Shown: positions 41,785-50,430, numbered from the stretch's first letter. The stretch is DNA of 64,000 nucleotides from Natronomonas gomsonensis (GCF_013391635.1 NZ_JACAWU010000002.1:1674001-1738000); one strand, 5' to 3'. Numbers and translations are program-made. Notes: generated from the sequence alone by a model not told the origin.

Positions 41785-42315
41785 TCAGGCTTCGGTCTCG
41801 CCGTCGCCCGACGGTCGGTTGTCGACCGTTTTGACCTCCGGGAATAGGTACGGCGGTTCCGGAACCGGCTGCATCTTCGTCACCAGCCTGCTCGTGCCGT
41901 GGACCTCCTTGCCGAACTTCCGGTTGTGACTCACGTCGGTGTCGATGCGGGCGCTCCAGAGGCCGAACCCGACCTTGCCGCTGGCGCTTACGTCTACCTG
42001 CGTCTCCGTCGACGTGGTCGTCTTGATGTCCATCTCGACCTCGATAGTCGCCTCTGAAAACTGATAGAACGTCGGGAACATCCCGGCCTGTAGCAGGGAA
42101 ACGTCGATAGCGTCCGCGGAGTCGTAATCGACGCTCCCGTCGGCGTTGATAGTGCGAGTTATCGCGGGCACGACCTCGATTTCCGTTTCGGCGAGGGTCT
42201 TTGCGACCTCCACCGAGTTCATGTCGAGTTGGTGCTGTGCGTCGGCGATACCCTGGCCGAGGCTAGCAACCATCTCGGGAAGCGGCACGTCTAGTAGTTC
42301 TTGTCCAACTGACAT
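41785..42315 (-). CDS. Uncharacterised paralogue A of a DUF2589-like family, first gene of the operon
   Basis: A 176-aa soluble protein starting MSVGQELLDVPLPEMV. It shares with paralogue B: LDVP, QGIADAQHQLD, LAETEIEVVPAITR, VSLLQAGMFPTFYQFSEAT, EVEMDI, and a Pro-rich end (MQPVPEPPYLFPEV). The Gly/Ser-rich ends and lack of hydrophobic segments suggest a cytoplasmic or secreted soluble assembly protein; there is no signal peptide. The start is fixed by a GGAGGT site 7 bases upstream. A 48-base gap separates it from paralogue B. Confidence 0.6.
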   Translation of the reverse strand: MSVGQELLDVPLPEMVASLGQGIADAQHQLDMNSVEVAKTLAETEIEVVPAITRTINADGSVDYDSADAIDVSLLQAGMFPTFYQFSEATIEVEMDIKTTTSTETQVDVSASGKVGFGLWSARIDTDVSHNRKFGKEVHGTSRLVTKMQPVPEPPYLFPEVKTVDNRPSGDGETEA

Positions 42316-42400
42316 TGTTTGTACCTCCAAATTTTACGTACTCATAACTATAATAAATAGTTAACTAGCCCAAATTAACACATAATTGATTATTGATTGA
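42316..42400 (-). promoter_or_regulatory. AT-rich palindromic promoter of the paralogue operon
   Basis: In an otherwise GC-rich window this leader is strikingly AT-rich. TAACTAT-AATAA-ATAGTTA (42345-42363) is a perfect inverted repeat whose centre TTATTATAG can act as the TATA box; transcription would start near 42328, 13 bases before the ATG, next to the GGAGGT ribosome-binding site (42323-42328). A symmetric operator over the TATA box suggests repression. The rest of the 42316-42474 gap has ATTGATT repeats and nothing coding. Confidence 0.55.
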
Positions 42401-42474
42401 TGTATTTTCAAACAGGCGTTTGAGAGTAATGAGACATCAACTGGCCGGCGGACGACACTCGGGGCGTCCGCCGA

Positions 42475-43953
42475 CTACAGTTTCTCGATGACCATCTCCT
42501 CGGGGCGGCGAATCCGGAAGACGTCCGCACGGGCCTCCAGCGCCGCCGCGTCGTCGCGTTTCGCCGCCGACTCGGCGTGAATCGTCAACAGCGGGTCCCC
42601 CAGGTCGACCGCCTCGCCGGTAGTGACGTGCAACACCACGCCCGCACCCTTGTCTTTCGGCGCTCCGGCTCGCCGGCCGAGTTCGGCCAACACGCCGTTG
42701 TCGGCGTTCGTCACCACGCCGTCCCGTTCGGCGACGATCGTCTCGGTCAGCGAGCCGATTTCGATGCCCTCGCGAGTCACGTCCCGGTCGCCGCCCTGCG
42801 CCTCGATGATGTCGCGGAACGTCTCGAGGGCGCGACCCGATTCGAGTAACATCTCGGCGTCGGTGTCGACGCCACAGCGCTCCAGCAGTATCGACGCCAA
42901 CTCGACGCTCTTCGAGCGAAGGTCGGAGGGGCCGTCACCTTCGAGAACCGCGAGTACCTCGCGGGCCTCCAGCGCCGGTCCGATGCCTCGACCGATGGGC
43001 CCGTCGCCCCGCGTGATGGCACACTCGATGCGAACGTCGAGGTGCTCGCCGACCCGTTTGAACCCACGGGAGAGTCGACGGGCCTCCGCGAGACTCACCA
43101 CCTTCGCGCTCTCGCCGTAGGGGATGTCGACGACGACGTGGGTCGAGCCGGCGCTGCGTTTCTTCGAGAGCACCGACGCGATGACCTGCCCCTCCGGGTC
43201 CAGCGACAGCGGCGTCTCGACTTCGATGATGCGGTCGTCGACCGGCGAGAGGTCGACCGCACCGCCCCACGCGACACAGCCGTTGACTTTCCGAACGACG
43301 GCCTCGATTTCCGACTGGCTCAACTCGACGTTACAGAACACCTCCATCGTGTCGGCCGTCCCCGCTGGCGAGGTGATCGCCCGCGAGGACGTCTTCGGAA
43401 TCTTCACGCCGGCGGCCGCGACGATGGCGACGATGATGGGCGTCGTCCGATTCCCGGGGACGCCGCCGATACAGTGTTTGTCCGCGATGACCGCGTCGTC
43501 CCACCTGATTCGACTGCCCACGTCCGCCATGCACTCGGTCAGTGAGGTCGTCTCCTCGAGTGAGAGGCCGTTGGCCTGGAGGCCACAGACGTAGGCCGTC
43601 AACTCGATGTCGGTCAGGCGGTCGTGGTAGATGTCCTGAACGATGCTCCGGATTTCGGTGTGGTCGAGTTCGATGTCTTCGAGTTTTCGCCTGACGTACC
43701 GCGTCGACTGCGGGGTCGGTGACAGGCGAACGTCGACCGACCCCTCCAGATGCATCAGCGGTCGCGTCACGCCGATGGTTCCGGGCTCTATCAGGTCGGT
43801 GGTCACCTTCACGACGCCGACCGTGGTTCCCGTGTCATCGGATAACTCGACACGCTCCATCGCGTGGACGCCCAGCGCCTCGGCGTCCTCGCGGTGGATG
43901 ACGACCGTCGGCGTCGCCGTATCGAGGTCGAACGGCTCCGTCTTCAGTTCCAT
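42475..43953 (-). CDS. deoA: AMP phosphorylase
   Basis: A 492-aa member of the thymidine phosphorylase/AMP phosphorylase family, cleaving AMP with phosphate to ribose-1,5-bisphosphate and adenine in the archaeal pentose-bisphosphate route. Hallmarks: KHCIGGVPGNRTTPIIV (substrate/phosphate loop), ITSPAGTADTMEVF, GGAVDLSPVDDR and the GAGVVLHVTTGEAVDLGD tail. The N-terminal extension (ELKTEPFDLDTATPTVVIHRED) distinguishes AMP phosphorylase from pyrimidine enzymes. It shares the AT-rich region upstream of the paralogue operon only as a neighbour (same strand, 159-base gap). Confidence 0.93.
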   Translation of the reverse strand: MELKTEPFDLDTATPTVVIHREDAEALGVHAMERVELSDDTGTTVGVVKVTTDLIEPGTIGVTRPLMHLEGSVDVRLSPTPQSTRYVRRKLEDIELDHTEIRSIVQDIYHDRLTDIELTAYVCGLQANGLSLEETTSLTECMADVGSRIRWDDAVIADKHCIGGVPGNRTTPIIVAIVAAAGVKIPKTSSRAITSPAGTADTMEVFCNVELSQSEIEAVVRKVNGCVAWGGAVDLSPVDDRIIEVETPLSLDPEGQVIASVLSKKRSAGSTHVVVDIPYGESAKVVSLAEARRLSRGFKRVGEHLDVRIECAITRGDGPIGRGIGPALEAREVLAVLEGDGPSDLRSKSVELASILLERCGVDTDAEMLLESGRALETFRDIIEAQGGDRDVTREGIEIGSLTETIVAERDGVVTNADNGVLAELGRRAGAPKDKGAGVVLHVTTGEAVDLGDPLLTIHAESAAKRDDAAALEARADVFRIRRPEEMVIEKL

Positions 43954-44014
43954 GTCTCGGTATCGGCACCGGGGGCAAAGAAGGTCAGCCTCGACGGAGC
44001 GCTGTCGCCGACGC

Positions 44015-44902
44015 TCAGTCGCTGTCTTCGGATTCCGGCGGTCGAACCGTCAACACGGGCACCGGCGACGTTCGGACCAGCGCCTCGGCGACGCTTCCGA
44101 GGAGATATCGGTCGAAACCGGTCCGGCCGTGGGTGCCGACTACGACGAGGTCGACCTCCCGTTCCTCGAGAAACGAGAGGACTGCCTCGTGGACCGACGA
44201 CCCGTACTCGACGGCGCCGTGTACCTGCTCGACGCCCGCCTCTTCGGCGAATGCTGTCGCCTCCTCGACGATGTCCTCGGCGCTTTCCTCCAACATCGCG
44301 GTCTGGATGTCGCTTCGGACGTCGATACCGAGGGACTGGTAGGTGATAGCCGACAGGACGTACAGGGCGGCCTCGGCCTCGGTCGCCACGTCGGCCGCAA
44401 CCGAGAGGGCCTCGGTTGCCCCCTTGCTTCCATCGGTGGGTACCAACACGTCCCGATACGGGTAGTGGGGTTCGGCCGCGGCGTCGGGGCGAATCGTGAG
44501 CACGGGAACCTCGGCCCGCCTGACGACGCGCTCGGTGGTGCTTCCGAGCAGCAACCGCTGGAGCCCCCTGCGACCGTGCGTCGGCATGACGATCAGGTCC
44601 ATATCGTACTCGTCGGCGTATTCGACGATGGTTCGGTACGGTTCGCCCTGAATGACGGTCGACACCGTCTCGACATCGCGATCGCGGGCGCGTTCGGCCA
44701 CCTCCTCGAGGAGGCCCTCCCCTTCTCGTTCGAGCACGTCGACGACATCTCCCTGAATCCGCGTGAGGCTATCCCGCGTCGTGTCCGCTACGTTGAGAAG
44801 ATAGACGGTCGACCCGTGTGTCGACGCGATGTCGAGAACGTGGTCGAGGGCGCGGCCCTCCCCGTCGCTTCCATCGGTCGGAAAGAGGATTCGGTCGTAC
44901 AT
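44015..44902 (-). CDS. Universal stress protein with two USP domains
   Basis: A 295-aa protein with two tandem USP domains, residues about 1-140 and 150-290. Each starts with DRILFPTDGSDGEG / RDVLVPTDGSKGATEAL and has the ATP-binding G-2x-G-9x-G-[ST] pattern: MPTHGRRGLQRLLLGSTTER, and GTHGRTGFDRYLLGSVAEAL. Both are ATP-binding type. The start at 44902 (MYDRIL) is preferred to an earlier Met in a Pro/Arg-rich stretch. Likely a stress or starvation response protein. Confidence 0.93.
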   Translation of the reverse strand: MYDRILFPTDGSDGEGRALDHVLDIASTHGSTVYLLNVADTTRDSLTRIQGDVVDVLEREGEGLLEEVAERARDRDVETVSTVIQGEPYRTIVEYADEYDMDLIVMPTHGRRGLQRLLLGSTTERVVRRAEVPVLTIRPDAAAEPHYPYRDVLVPTDGSKGATEALSVAADVATEAEAALYVLSAITYQSLGIDVRSDIQTAMLEESAEDIVEEATAFAEEAGVEQVHGAVEYGSSVHEAVLSFLEEREVDLVVVGTHGRTGFDRYLLGSVAEALVRTSPVPVLTVRPPESEDSD

Positions 44903-45264
44903 ACGTCGGCTATCGTGGCCGGGAACCAAAACGAAGGGGGGTCGTCCAGGCAACCCTCAATGGACGGCCTGTCCAGAATACTTGCTCCGTTGAGACCATC
45001 TGTAGTCGATAAAATAGCGTGCTGAGTATAGAGGATGTACTTACCGGCCGCCAACCACTCGGTTCCACACTACCCAGATGAAAGAACCGGTCGTACGAAC
45101 TTCGGATGGACAGGTCCGGTTTGTTTTCATAGTTGTTCTACTGGGTAGGTCGCCATCCCCCGTGCGAGCCAGCGACTCGGAAGGCCTGCGCCTTCCATTG
45201 TTCGCCCGGACGCGGATTCGTTTTCCGCAAAAAGACTGAAAGGGAATCGCTCGAGAGTTCACCC
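44903..45264. other. Intergenic region with a perfect hairpin
   Basis: 362 bases between the divergent USP gene (leftward) and the orphan gene (rightward). It holds a perfect GGAAGGC-CTGC-GCCTTCC hairpin (45179-45196) plus CGAG...CTCG just before it, loosely like the mini-hairpins at 19.9-20.1 kb, and a CAAAAAGA box about 30 bases before the GTG start at 45265. I see no further gene; the region is moderately GC-rich. Confidence 0.45.
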
Positions 45265-46485
45265 GTGGGCGAAACGCACAACGTGTGGACGCCGGTGTAC
45301 ATCGGCGAGCGGCCGGACGAGTTGATTCGGCGCACCATCCGCATCCTCATCGACAACGGGTTTGAGACGACTAGCGACGGCGACACCGACCTCGTGGAGT
45401 GGTACAAGTTCGAGGGGGACGACCGGTACGACATCCGCAAGGACGCCTCCCTCGAGGAGGTAATCGAGGAGTCCCGCACCGTCGAGGACGTCGACAAGGT
45501 CGTGATTCGGGTCTGGATGCCCGACAGCGCATCGTGCCTGCGCGTCGAATTCAACGACGAGCAGTCCGTCGCCTATCCCGCGTTGTCCATGTTCGGCCCG
45601 GACGAGTGGGAACTGGGTGACAAAGGGGATGTTGAGTACGATATCGCCCGCGAGCGTTCCGACCGACTCGCCGACGCGCTCGTCGCACTCGCCGAAGAAT
45701 TCGACCCGTGGTTCGCCTTCTCCCGCGTGCGTCACCCTTACGACGGGGACGACGTGTTCCCCAGTGACGAACCGCCGAACAGCGGAGTCGAAACGGTTCC
45801 GTGGATGGCGGTGTTCGGTGAGGAGTGGTTCGATCGCTTCGGTGGTCGGAAGCGAGTACTCGACGCGCCATCGTGGCGGGTCGACGCCCTCGACTCCGGC
45901 GGCGTGTTCCTGCGGTCGCACGACGTACCTGCACGGATTCGTTCCGACGCCACCGGCGGCGGCGAAATCTCTACCTACGACTACCTGTTCGACCGCGAAT
46001 CCATCGACAGCCTGCAGGCGGAAATCAAGCGTCAGAAGAGCACGTTCGTCGATCCGTTCCGCGATCTCGACGACGGCGAGTTGGCCAGCGACGTGGTGAT
46101 GTGTGAGTCCCACGCCCCCTTCGAGTTCGAGGAGATGGACTACGCCTCGTTCTTCGACGAGTACACCATTGAGGATATGTGCCACGTCTTCTGCGTGCGC
46201 CGCGGCGGCGACAAGTTGTGGGAGGCGAACAATGACGAGTTCATCCGTCGGCTCGTCGACGAGAACGGCCACCCTATCGGGGAACTCCCCGAGGGCGTAC
46301 CGCCCCATCGGGAGATGATCTCGCACAAGGTCGTGACCGAACACCACGGTGCTGCGCCACTCGATATGCTTCGGATGGACGCTCCCGACGAGCCCAGCTT
46401 GACCGCACGATTGCACGGGCTCAGTTGCGCGCGCGAGGGCGAGAGCATCTGGCAGGACGACGACAAACCGGTCACGAGAACGTGA
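45265..46485 (+). CDS. Orphan hypothetical protein (406 aa)
   Basis: An acidic soluble protein with no signal peptide or membrane helix and no family I recognise. It starts at GTG (VGETHNVWTPVYIGERPDEL), which fits a CAAAAAG box about 30 bases upstream. Residues 1-60 look like a small alpha-beta module (WTPVYIGE...IRILIDNGFE). The rest has Trp-rich, strand-rich stretches (EWFDRFGG, DAPSWRVDALDSGG) and a His/Cys-rich segment (VVTEHHGA, LHGLSCARE). It stands alone between two stress-protein genes on opposite strands. Confidence 0.5.
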   Translation: MGETHNVWTPVYIGERPDELIRRTIRILIDNGFETTSDGDTDLVEWYKFEGDDRYDIRKDASLEEVIEESRTVEDVDKVVIRVWMPDSASCLRVEFNDEQSVAYPALSMFGPDEWELGDKGDVEYDIARERSDRLADALVALAEEFDPWFAFSRVRHPYDGDDVFPSDEPPNSGVETVPWMAVFGEEWFDRFGGRKRVLDAPSWRVDALDSGGVFLRSHDVPARIRSDATGGGEISTYDYLFDRESIDSLQAEIKRQKSTFVDPFRDLDDGELASDVVMCESHAPFEFEEMDYASFFDEYTIEDMCHVFCVRRGGDKLWEANNDEFIRRLVDENGHPIGELPEGVPPHREMISHKVVTEHHGAAPLDMLRMDAPDEPSLTARLHGLSCAREGESIWQDDDKPVTRT

Positions 46486-46654
46486 CGACGGGGTGACGTG
46501 GCGGGGACCGTCAAACCGGGAAGCGGGTCAGATTTTTCACCCACGTCACTCGTTCGTCGAAAGAAAGGCTAGCGTCGCTCGACGAGCCGCAGGTTTTCGA
46601 TATTCAGCACACCCGCTGAAACCCATCCGAGACCGACGATTTTAACGAACCCAG

Positions 46655-46683
46655 AATATTGGGAATATGGGACAATATTATAT
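46655..46683 (+). promoter_or_regulatory. Palindromic operator over the USP promoter
   Basis: AATATTG (46655-46661), 11 bases, CAATATT (46673-46679), a perfect inverted repeat. The right arm runs into ATTATAT, the TATA-like box about 28 bases before the USP gene at 46707. A regulator bound here would cover the BRE/TATA element. Confidence 0.5.
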
Positions 46684-46706
46684 CGTTGCCGTCCTAACTA
46701 CCTACT

Positions 46707-47555
46707 ATGCGAGCCGTATACGCAACCGACCTCTCCGATTCCATCGAGGCGGCGATGAGTTCCCGAATCTGCCTCGAGTGTTTGGGCCGCTACGGGATAA
46801 CCGAAATCCACCTCCTCAACGTCACCAGCCCGAACGTGACGACGGGCATGCCGGGAAGCGACATCGGCGAGCGGACGAAAGCGGGGCTCGAACGGCAGCG
46901 GCGGCTGCTCGAAGAGGAAGGGTTCGACGTCGAAACCCACGTCGTCAGAGGGACGCCGCACCGACGCATCAACGGGCTAGCCGACCAAATCAAGGCCGAC
47001 CTGATCATCGTCGGCTCCCGCGGGAAGAGCCCCCTCCGGGAGCGCTTCATCGGCGGGACGACGCGCAACGTCGCCCGGACTGCGGGCCGGCCGCTTTTGA
47101 TTCAGCGCATCGCCGAAGACGACGACCACCACGAAGTCGTCAACGAACACCTCTTCCAGCGCGTGCTCTACGCGACGGACTTCTCGGAGAACGCCGAACA
47201 CGCCTTCGAACAGTTCCGGTATCTCGACGAGGCGACGCAGGAAGCGACGCTCCTGCACGTCCGACCGCCCGAACGGCGCAGCGGCTCTCCGGGCGTCGAG
47301 GACGCCGAAGAGAAACTCGAAGCCCTCGCCGAACGACTCCGGGAGAAGGGCATCGAAACGACGACGATGATTCGCGAGGGCGAAGCCGTCGAGGAGATTC
47401 TCGCCGCCGAAGCGGAAGTCCAGCCGACGACCGTCCTCATGGGTTCTCGGGGCCGAAGCCGCATCCGACGGCTACTGTTGGGTAGCACCTCCGAGTCCGT
47501 GACCGCCCGAGCGAACAGTAACGTCCTGCTCGTCCCGCCGGTCGGCGGGCGGTGA
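46707..47555 (+). CDS. Universal stress protein with two USP domains
   Basis: A 282-aa protein with two USP domains. Domain 1 (about 1-135): AVYATDLSDSIEAA, VGSRGKSPLRERFIGGTTRN. Domain 2 (about 145-280): RVLYATDFSENAEHAF, MGSRGRSRIRRLLLGSTSES. Both carry the G-2x-G-9x-G-[ST] ATP site. CLECLG gives a Cys pair near residue 25. The ATG at 46707 is leaderless with respect to the TATA box. Its palindromic operator separates it from the nearby USP at 44015, which has none. Confidence 0.93.
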   Translation: MRAVYATDLSDSIEAAMSSRICLECLGRYGITEIHLLNVTSPNVTTGMPGSDIGERTKAGLERQRRLLEEEGFDVETHVVRGTPHRRINGLADQIKADLIIVGSRGKSPLRERFIGGTTRNVARTAGRPLLIQRIAEDDDHHEVVNEHLFQRVLYATDFSENAEHAFEQFRYLDEATQEATLLHVRPPERRSGSPGVEDAEEKLEALAERLREKGIETTTMIREGEAVEEILAAEAEVQPTTVLMGSRGRSRIRRLLLGSTSESVTARANSNVLLVPPVGGR

Positions 47556-47618
47556 GTGAACCGCCAGTTTTCACGCACAACGACAATATTTTTCACAGAA
47601 AGCGAGAGCAACTATCCT

Positions 47619-48326
47619 GTGACCACCGACACGCTCGCGTTCGTCGGCGCCGCCGGTGGCGTCGGAACCACGCGACTCACGCTCGAATGTGGAACGCTGT
47701 TGGCCGGCGAGGGCCACGACGTGGCGATACTCGATGCGGCCTACGCCACCCAGGGGTTGGCCGACCGGACGCCCGGCCGCATCGACCCCGACATGACGGC
47801 GCTCTGTCTCGAAGAGCCGCCGCTGGAAACGGCGCTCGTCGACCGCGACATCGAGGGTGCCGGCCGCCTCGCGGCCTGTCCGGCACGCGCCCCGTTCGAA
47901 CGCCTCGCACGGGCGAAGACGCCCGAGGCCGCCGAAGCCTTCGAGCGGAAAGTCGACGAAGCGACGCGTTCCTTCGACCACGTGCTCCTCGATACGCCGC
48001 CGGTCGGCGCCAATCAGGCCATCGCGGCAGCCACCACAGCCGACGCCGTCGCGGTCGTCTGTGACGCCGCCAGAACAGAAGACGCCGTTCCGAGGATGTG
48101 GGACCGACTCGCCGATATCGGCGTCGACGACTCGACGACGGTCGTGACACGGACGAAGGACCACCCAGACGCGGCGGCGACGGTGCCGACGTTCGACGCT
48201 GAGTATCCCGCGGTCACGGTCGATGTCGAGGCCCGGAGCGCAATCGCGGCGGTACTCGAAGAGACAGTCGGCGTAGATATCGAAATCGACGACGGGGACG
48301 GCCTTCGAGAACGGTTGCCGATTTAG
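47619..48326 (+). CDS. MinD/ParA-like protein lacking both signature lysines
   Basis: A 235-aa P-loop-fold protein. The deviant Walker A of MinD/ParA (KGGxGKTT) appears as GAAGGVGTTRLT (residues 9-20): both signature Lys are replaced (Ala and Thr). Other MinD elements remain: VAILDAAYATQGLA, DHVLLDTPPVG and VAVVCDAART. Loss of the P-loop Lys predicts no normal ATP hydrolysis, so a partner- or membrane-bound scaffolding role is possible. The GTG start at 47619 lies about 30 bases after CAATATTTTTC, a TATA box. Its end overlaps the convergent gene by 4 bases. Confidence 0.8.
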   Translation: MTTDTLAFVGAAGGVGTTRLTLECGTLLAGEGHDVAILDAAYATQGLADRTPGRIDPDMTALCLEEPPLETALVDRDIEGAGRLAACPARAPFERLARAKTPEAAEAFERKVDEATRSFDHVLLDTPPVGANQAIAAATTADAVAVVCDAARTEDAVPRMWDRLADIGVDDSTTVVTRTKDHPDAAATVPTFDAEYPAVTVDVEARSAIAAVLEETVGVDIEIDDGDGLRERLPI

Positions 48327-48820
48327 AGCCAGTCATCGACGCCGCTGCGGGCGTCGGAAAGCGGGTCGGGGGCGTCCTCGAGTGCCAGCGCGTCGGCGAC
48401 CGCCGTTTCGGCGGCCGGTATCGGGTCGTGGGTGACGACGTAGGCACCGAGTGCGAACTCCGCCTCGCCGACGTTGGCCAACGTCTTCGCCTCCGTCCGT
48501 GATATCGCCCCGGCCAGCCAGTCTTTCATCACCCGTCGAGCGGTCGGCGTCAGCGGGTCGATGGGTTCGCCGAGGAGATACAGCGTCTTCGCCGCCGTCG
48601 TCTTCGGAAGCTCCGCGACGGCGGCCGAACGGCCGAGGCTCGCTCCTTCGGCGTAGGCTTCGACGACGAGGGCTGCTTCATCCGCCGAACAGGGCAGTTC
48701 CTCGGCGAACGGTGTCAGGCGCTCGGACAGCGACGCGTCGGTTCGGTCGCTCCTCGCGACGCCGGGGTCGCGTTGCTCCATCGTCACCTCGATTCCCTCG
48801 GCGATGTCCGAAAGCCCCAT
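48323..48820 (-). CDS. Uncharacterised haloarchaeal protein (DUF7858-like)
   Basis: A 165-aa acidic, mostly helical protein beginning MGLSDIAEGIEVTMEQRD. The central LYLLGEPIDPLTPTARRVMKDWLAG looks like a helical regulatory domain, and the C-terminus (LSDARSGVDDWL) is a short conserved patch. I recall a haloarchaeal family of this type but cannot confirm a number. It is convergent with the MinD-like gene and next to TFB, whose promoter lies in the gap behind its start. Confidence 0.5.
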   Translation of the reverse strand: MGLSDIAEGIEVTMEQRDPGVARSDRTDASLSERLTPFAEELPCSADEAALVVEAYAEGASLGRSAAVAELPKTTAAKTLYLLGEPIDPLTPTARRVMKDWLAGAISRTEAKTLANVGEAEFALGAYVVTHDPIPAAETAVADALALEDAPDPLSDARSGVDDWL

Positions 48821-48992
48821 GCTCGTGGCTGGCTCCCCGATGTTTGTTAAACTGTTGGAGAACGGAAAGGTACTGGCTGTTCACGCTGCGAGGAAGGTAC
48901 CGATAACCGGTGCCCTCTAGCGGGCGAGCGAGGTTGATTTCTCCCACCTGCGGTAGTTTTTAAAGTATCATCCCGACCCACCTTCGCATGTG

Positions 48993-49856
48993 ATGAGCGC
49001 CACGACGCGACAGACGTGTCCCGAATGTGAGGGGCGCCTCCGGAGCACCGACACCGAAACAGTGTGCGACGAGTGCGGACTCGTCGTCGACGAAACCGCC
49101 ATCGACCACGGGCCGGAGTGGCGGTCCTTCGAGGACGACCGAACGAACCCCGAGCGGACCGGCGCGCCCCTGACGCGTTCGCGACACGACAGAGGGCTCT
49201 CGACGGAGATCGGTCACTCGACCCGGCTGAAGGGAAGAAAGCGGCGCCGGGTCGCACGCATGCGGCGACAGCACAAACGCGCCCAAATCGCCAGCAAGCA
49301 GGAGCGAAATCAGGTGTACGGCTTCACCGAGATACGGCGTATCGTTGGCCGACTCGAACTCCCCGACAGCCTCCAGGAGCGGGCGTGTGTCCTCTTCGAG
49401 TCAGCACAGGACGACGGACTGTTACAGGGTCGGTCGATAGAGGGCTTCGCCGCCGCTGCGGTGTATGCAGTGTGTCGAACCGCCTCCATCTCTCGGACAC
49501 TCGCCGAAATCGTCGCGGTCGCTGCGTCCGACGAATCCGAACTGAAAGCCGCCTACGACGCCCTGAACCGGGAACTCGGGCTGCCGGCCGGGCCGATACA
49601 TCCGGCGGAGTATCTCGCACGGTTCGCCTCCAAACTCGACGTGTCGACCGCAATCGAACGGGAGGCCCGCGACCTCGCCGAACGTGCCCGAGACTCCGGC
49701 CTGGCGACGGGACGCAATCCGAGCGGCGTCGCGGCGGCCTGTCTGTACACGGCCGCACGGGACGGCAACGCCGACCTCACACAGGCCGACGTCGCGTCGG
49801 TCGCCGATGTCTCCGCGGTGACCGTTCGGAGCACCTACCAGGACCTACGCGACTAA
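48993..49856 (+). CDS. tfb: Transcription initiation factor IIB
   Basis: A 287-aa TFB, bridging TBP and RNA polymerase at promoters. Zinc ribbon CPEC (9-12) ... CDEC (27-30), then the B-reader/linker, where the usual acidic-aromatic stretch is a basic run (TRLKGRKRRRVARMRRQHKR). Two cyclin repeats follow (about 110-190 and 205-285), ending SVADVSAVTVRSTYQDL. Haloarchaea have several TFBs; this one is somewhat short and unusually basic in the linker. ATG at 48993; GTTTTTAAAG lies about 34 bases upstream. Confidence 0.93.
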   Translation: MSATTRQTCPECEGRLRSTDTETVCDECGLVVDETAIDHGPEWRSFEDDRTNPERTGAPLTRSRHDRGLSTEIGHSTRLKGRKRRRVARMRRQHKRAQIASKQERNQVYGFTEIRRIVGRLELPDSLQERACVLFESAQDDGLLQGRSIEGFAAAAVYAVCRTASISRTLAEIVAVAASDESELKAAYDALNRELGLPAGPIHPAEYLARFASKLDVSTAIEREARDLAERARDSGLATGRNPSGVAAACLYTAARDGNADLTQADVASVADVSAVTVRSTYQDLRD

Positions 49857-49881
49857 CTGCGACCGGAAGGACCGAATCGTA

Positions 49882-50430
49882 TCACCGCTCGCGTGCCAAC
49901 CCTGCGAACGTCTCCGTGGGGAGGTCGACCGATTCGACCCGTCGCTGGAGGTCTTCTGGAGCGACCGACAACCGAGCGAGTGCCCGTTCGTCGGCGACGA
50001 GCGCCGCGGCCAGTTCCTCGACGGCGTCCAATCCACCGACTGACGCGATGGCTATCGTCGCCGACTGGAGGTCCTCGACCGCAGCGAGTCGTTCGGCACG
50101 TTCGACACGCCGCTCGATCCGCTCGAACCACGCCGCAAAAGCCTCGGGAGGCCCACCAGCCGCCAGTGGTTCCGACTTCACCAACTCGACGACCGGTCGC
50201 TCGGGACGCGCAGGCGTCGCGAATCCGAGCGGCGTGGTTCCTGTATCGACAGTCCGAGTTACACCTCGTTCGTTCCACCCGTCGGCCGGCGTTCCCTCGG
50301 AACGAGGTGGAAACACGGGGCCGTCGAGGCGGCTCTCAATACGAATCCGGTGGGGGCGGTCAGCAGTGACGAGAACCTCGACGAACGTCACACCATCGAC
50401 GCGCGTCGACTCGACCCTTAGCGTCGGCAT
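49882..50430 (-). CDS. Unknown protein, fourth gene downstream of MCM
   Basis: A 182-aa protein starting MPTLRVESTRVDGVTF, with a beta-rich N-terminal half and a helical C-terminal half (AWFERIERRVERAERLAAVED). It resembles a haloarchaeal family I associate with DUF7857. Same strand as MCM and separated from the coiled-coil gene by 30 bases, so probably in the MCM transcript. Confidence 0.5.
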   Translation of the reverse strand: MPTLRVESTRVDGVTFVEVLVTADRPHRIRIESRLDGPVFPPRSEGTPADGWNERGVTRTVDTGTTPLGFATPARPERPVVELVKSEPLAAGGPPEAFAAWFERIERRVERAERLAAVEDLQSATIAIASVGGLDAVEELAAALVADERALARLSVAPEDLQRRVESVDLPTETFAGLARER

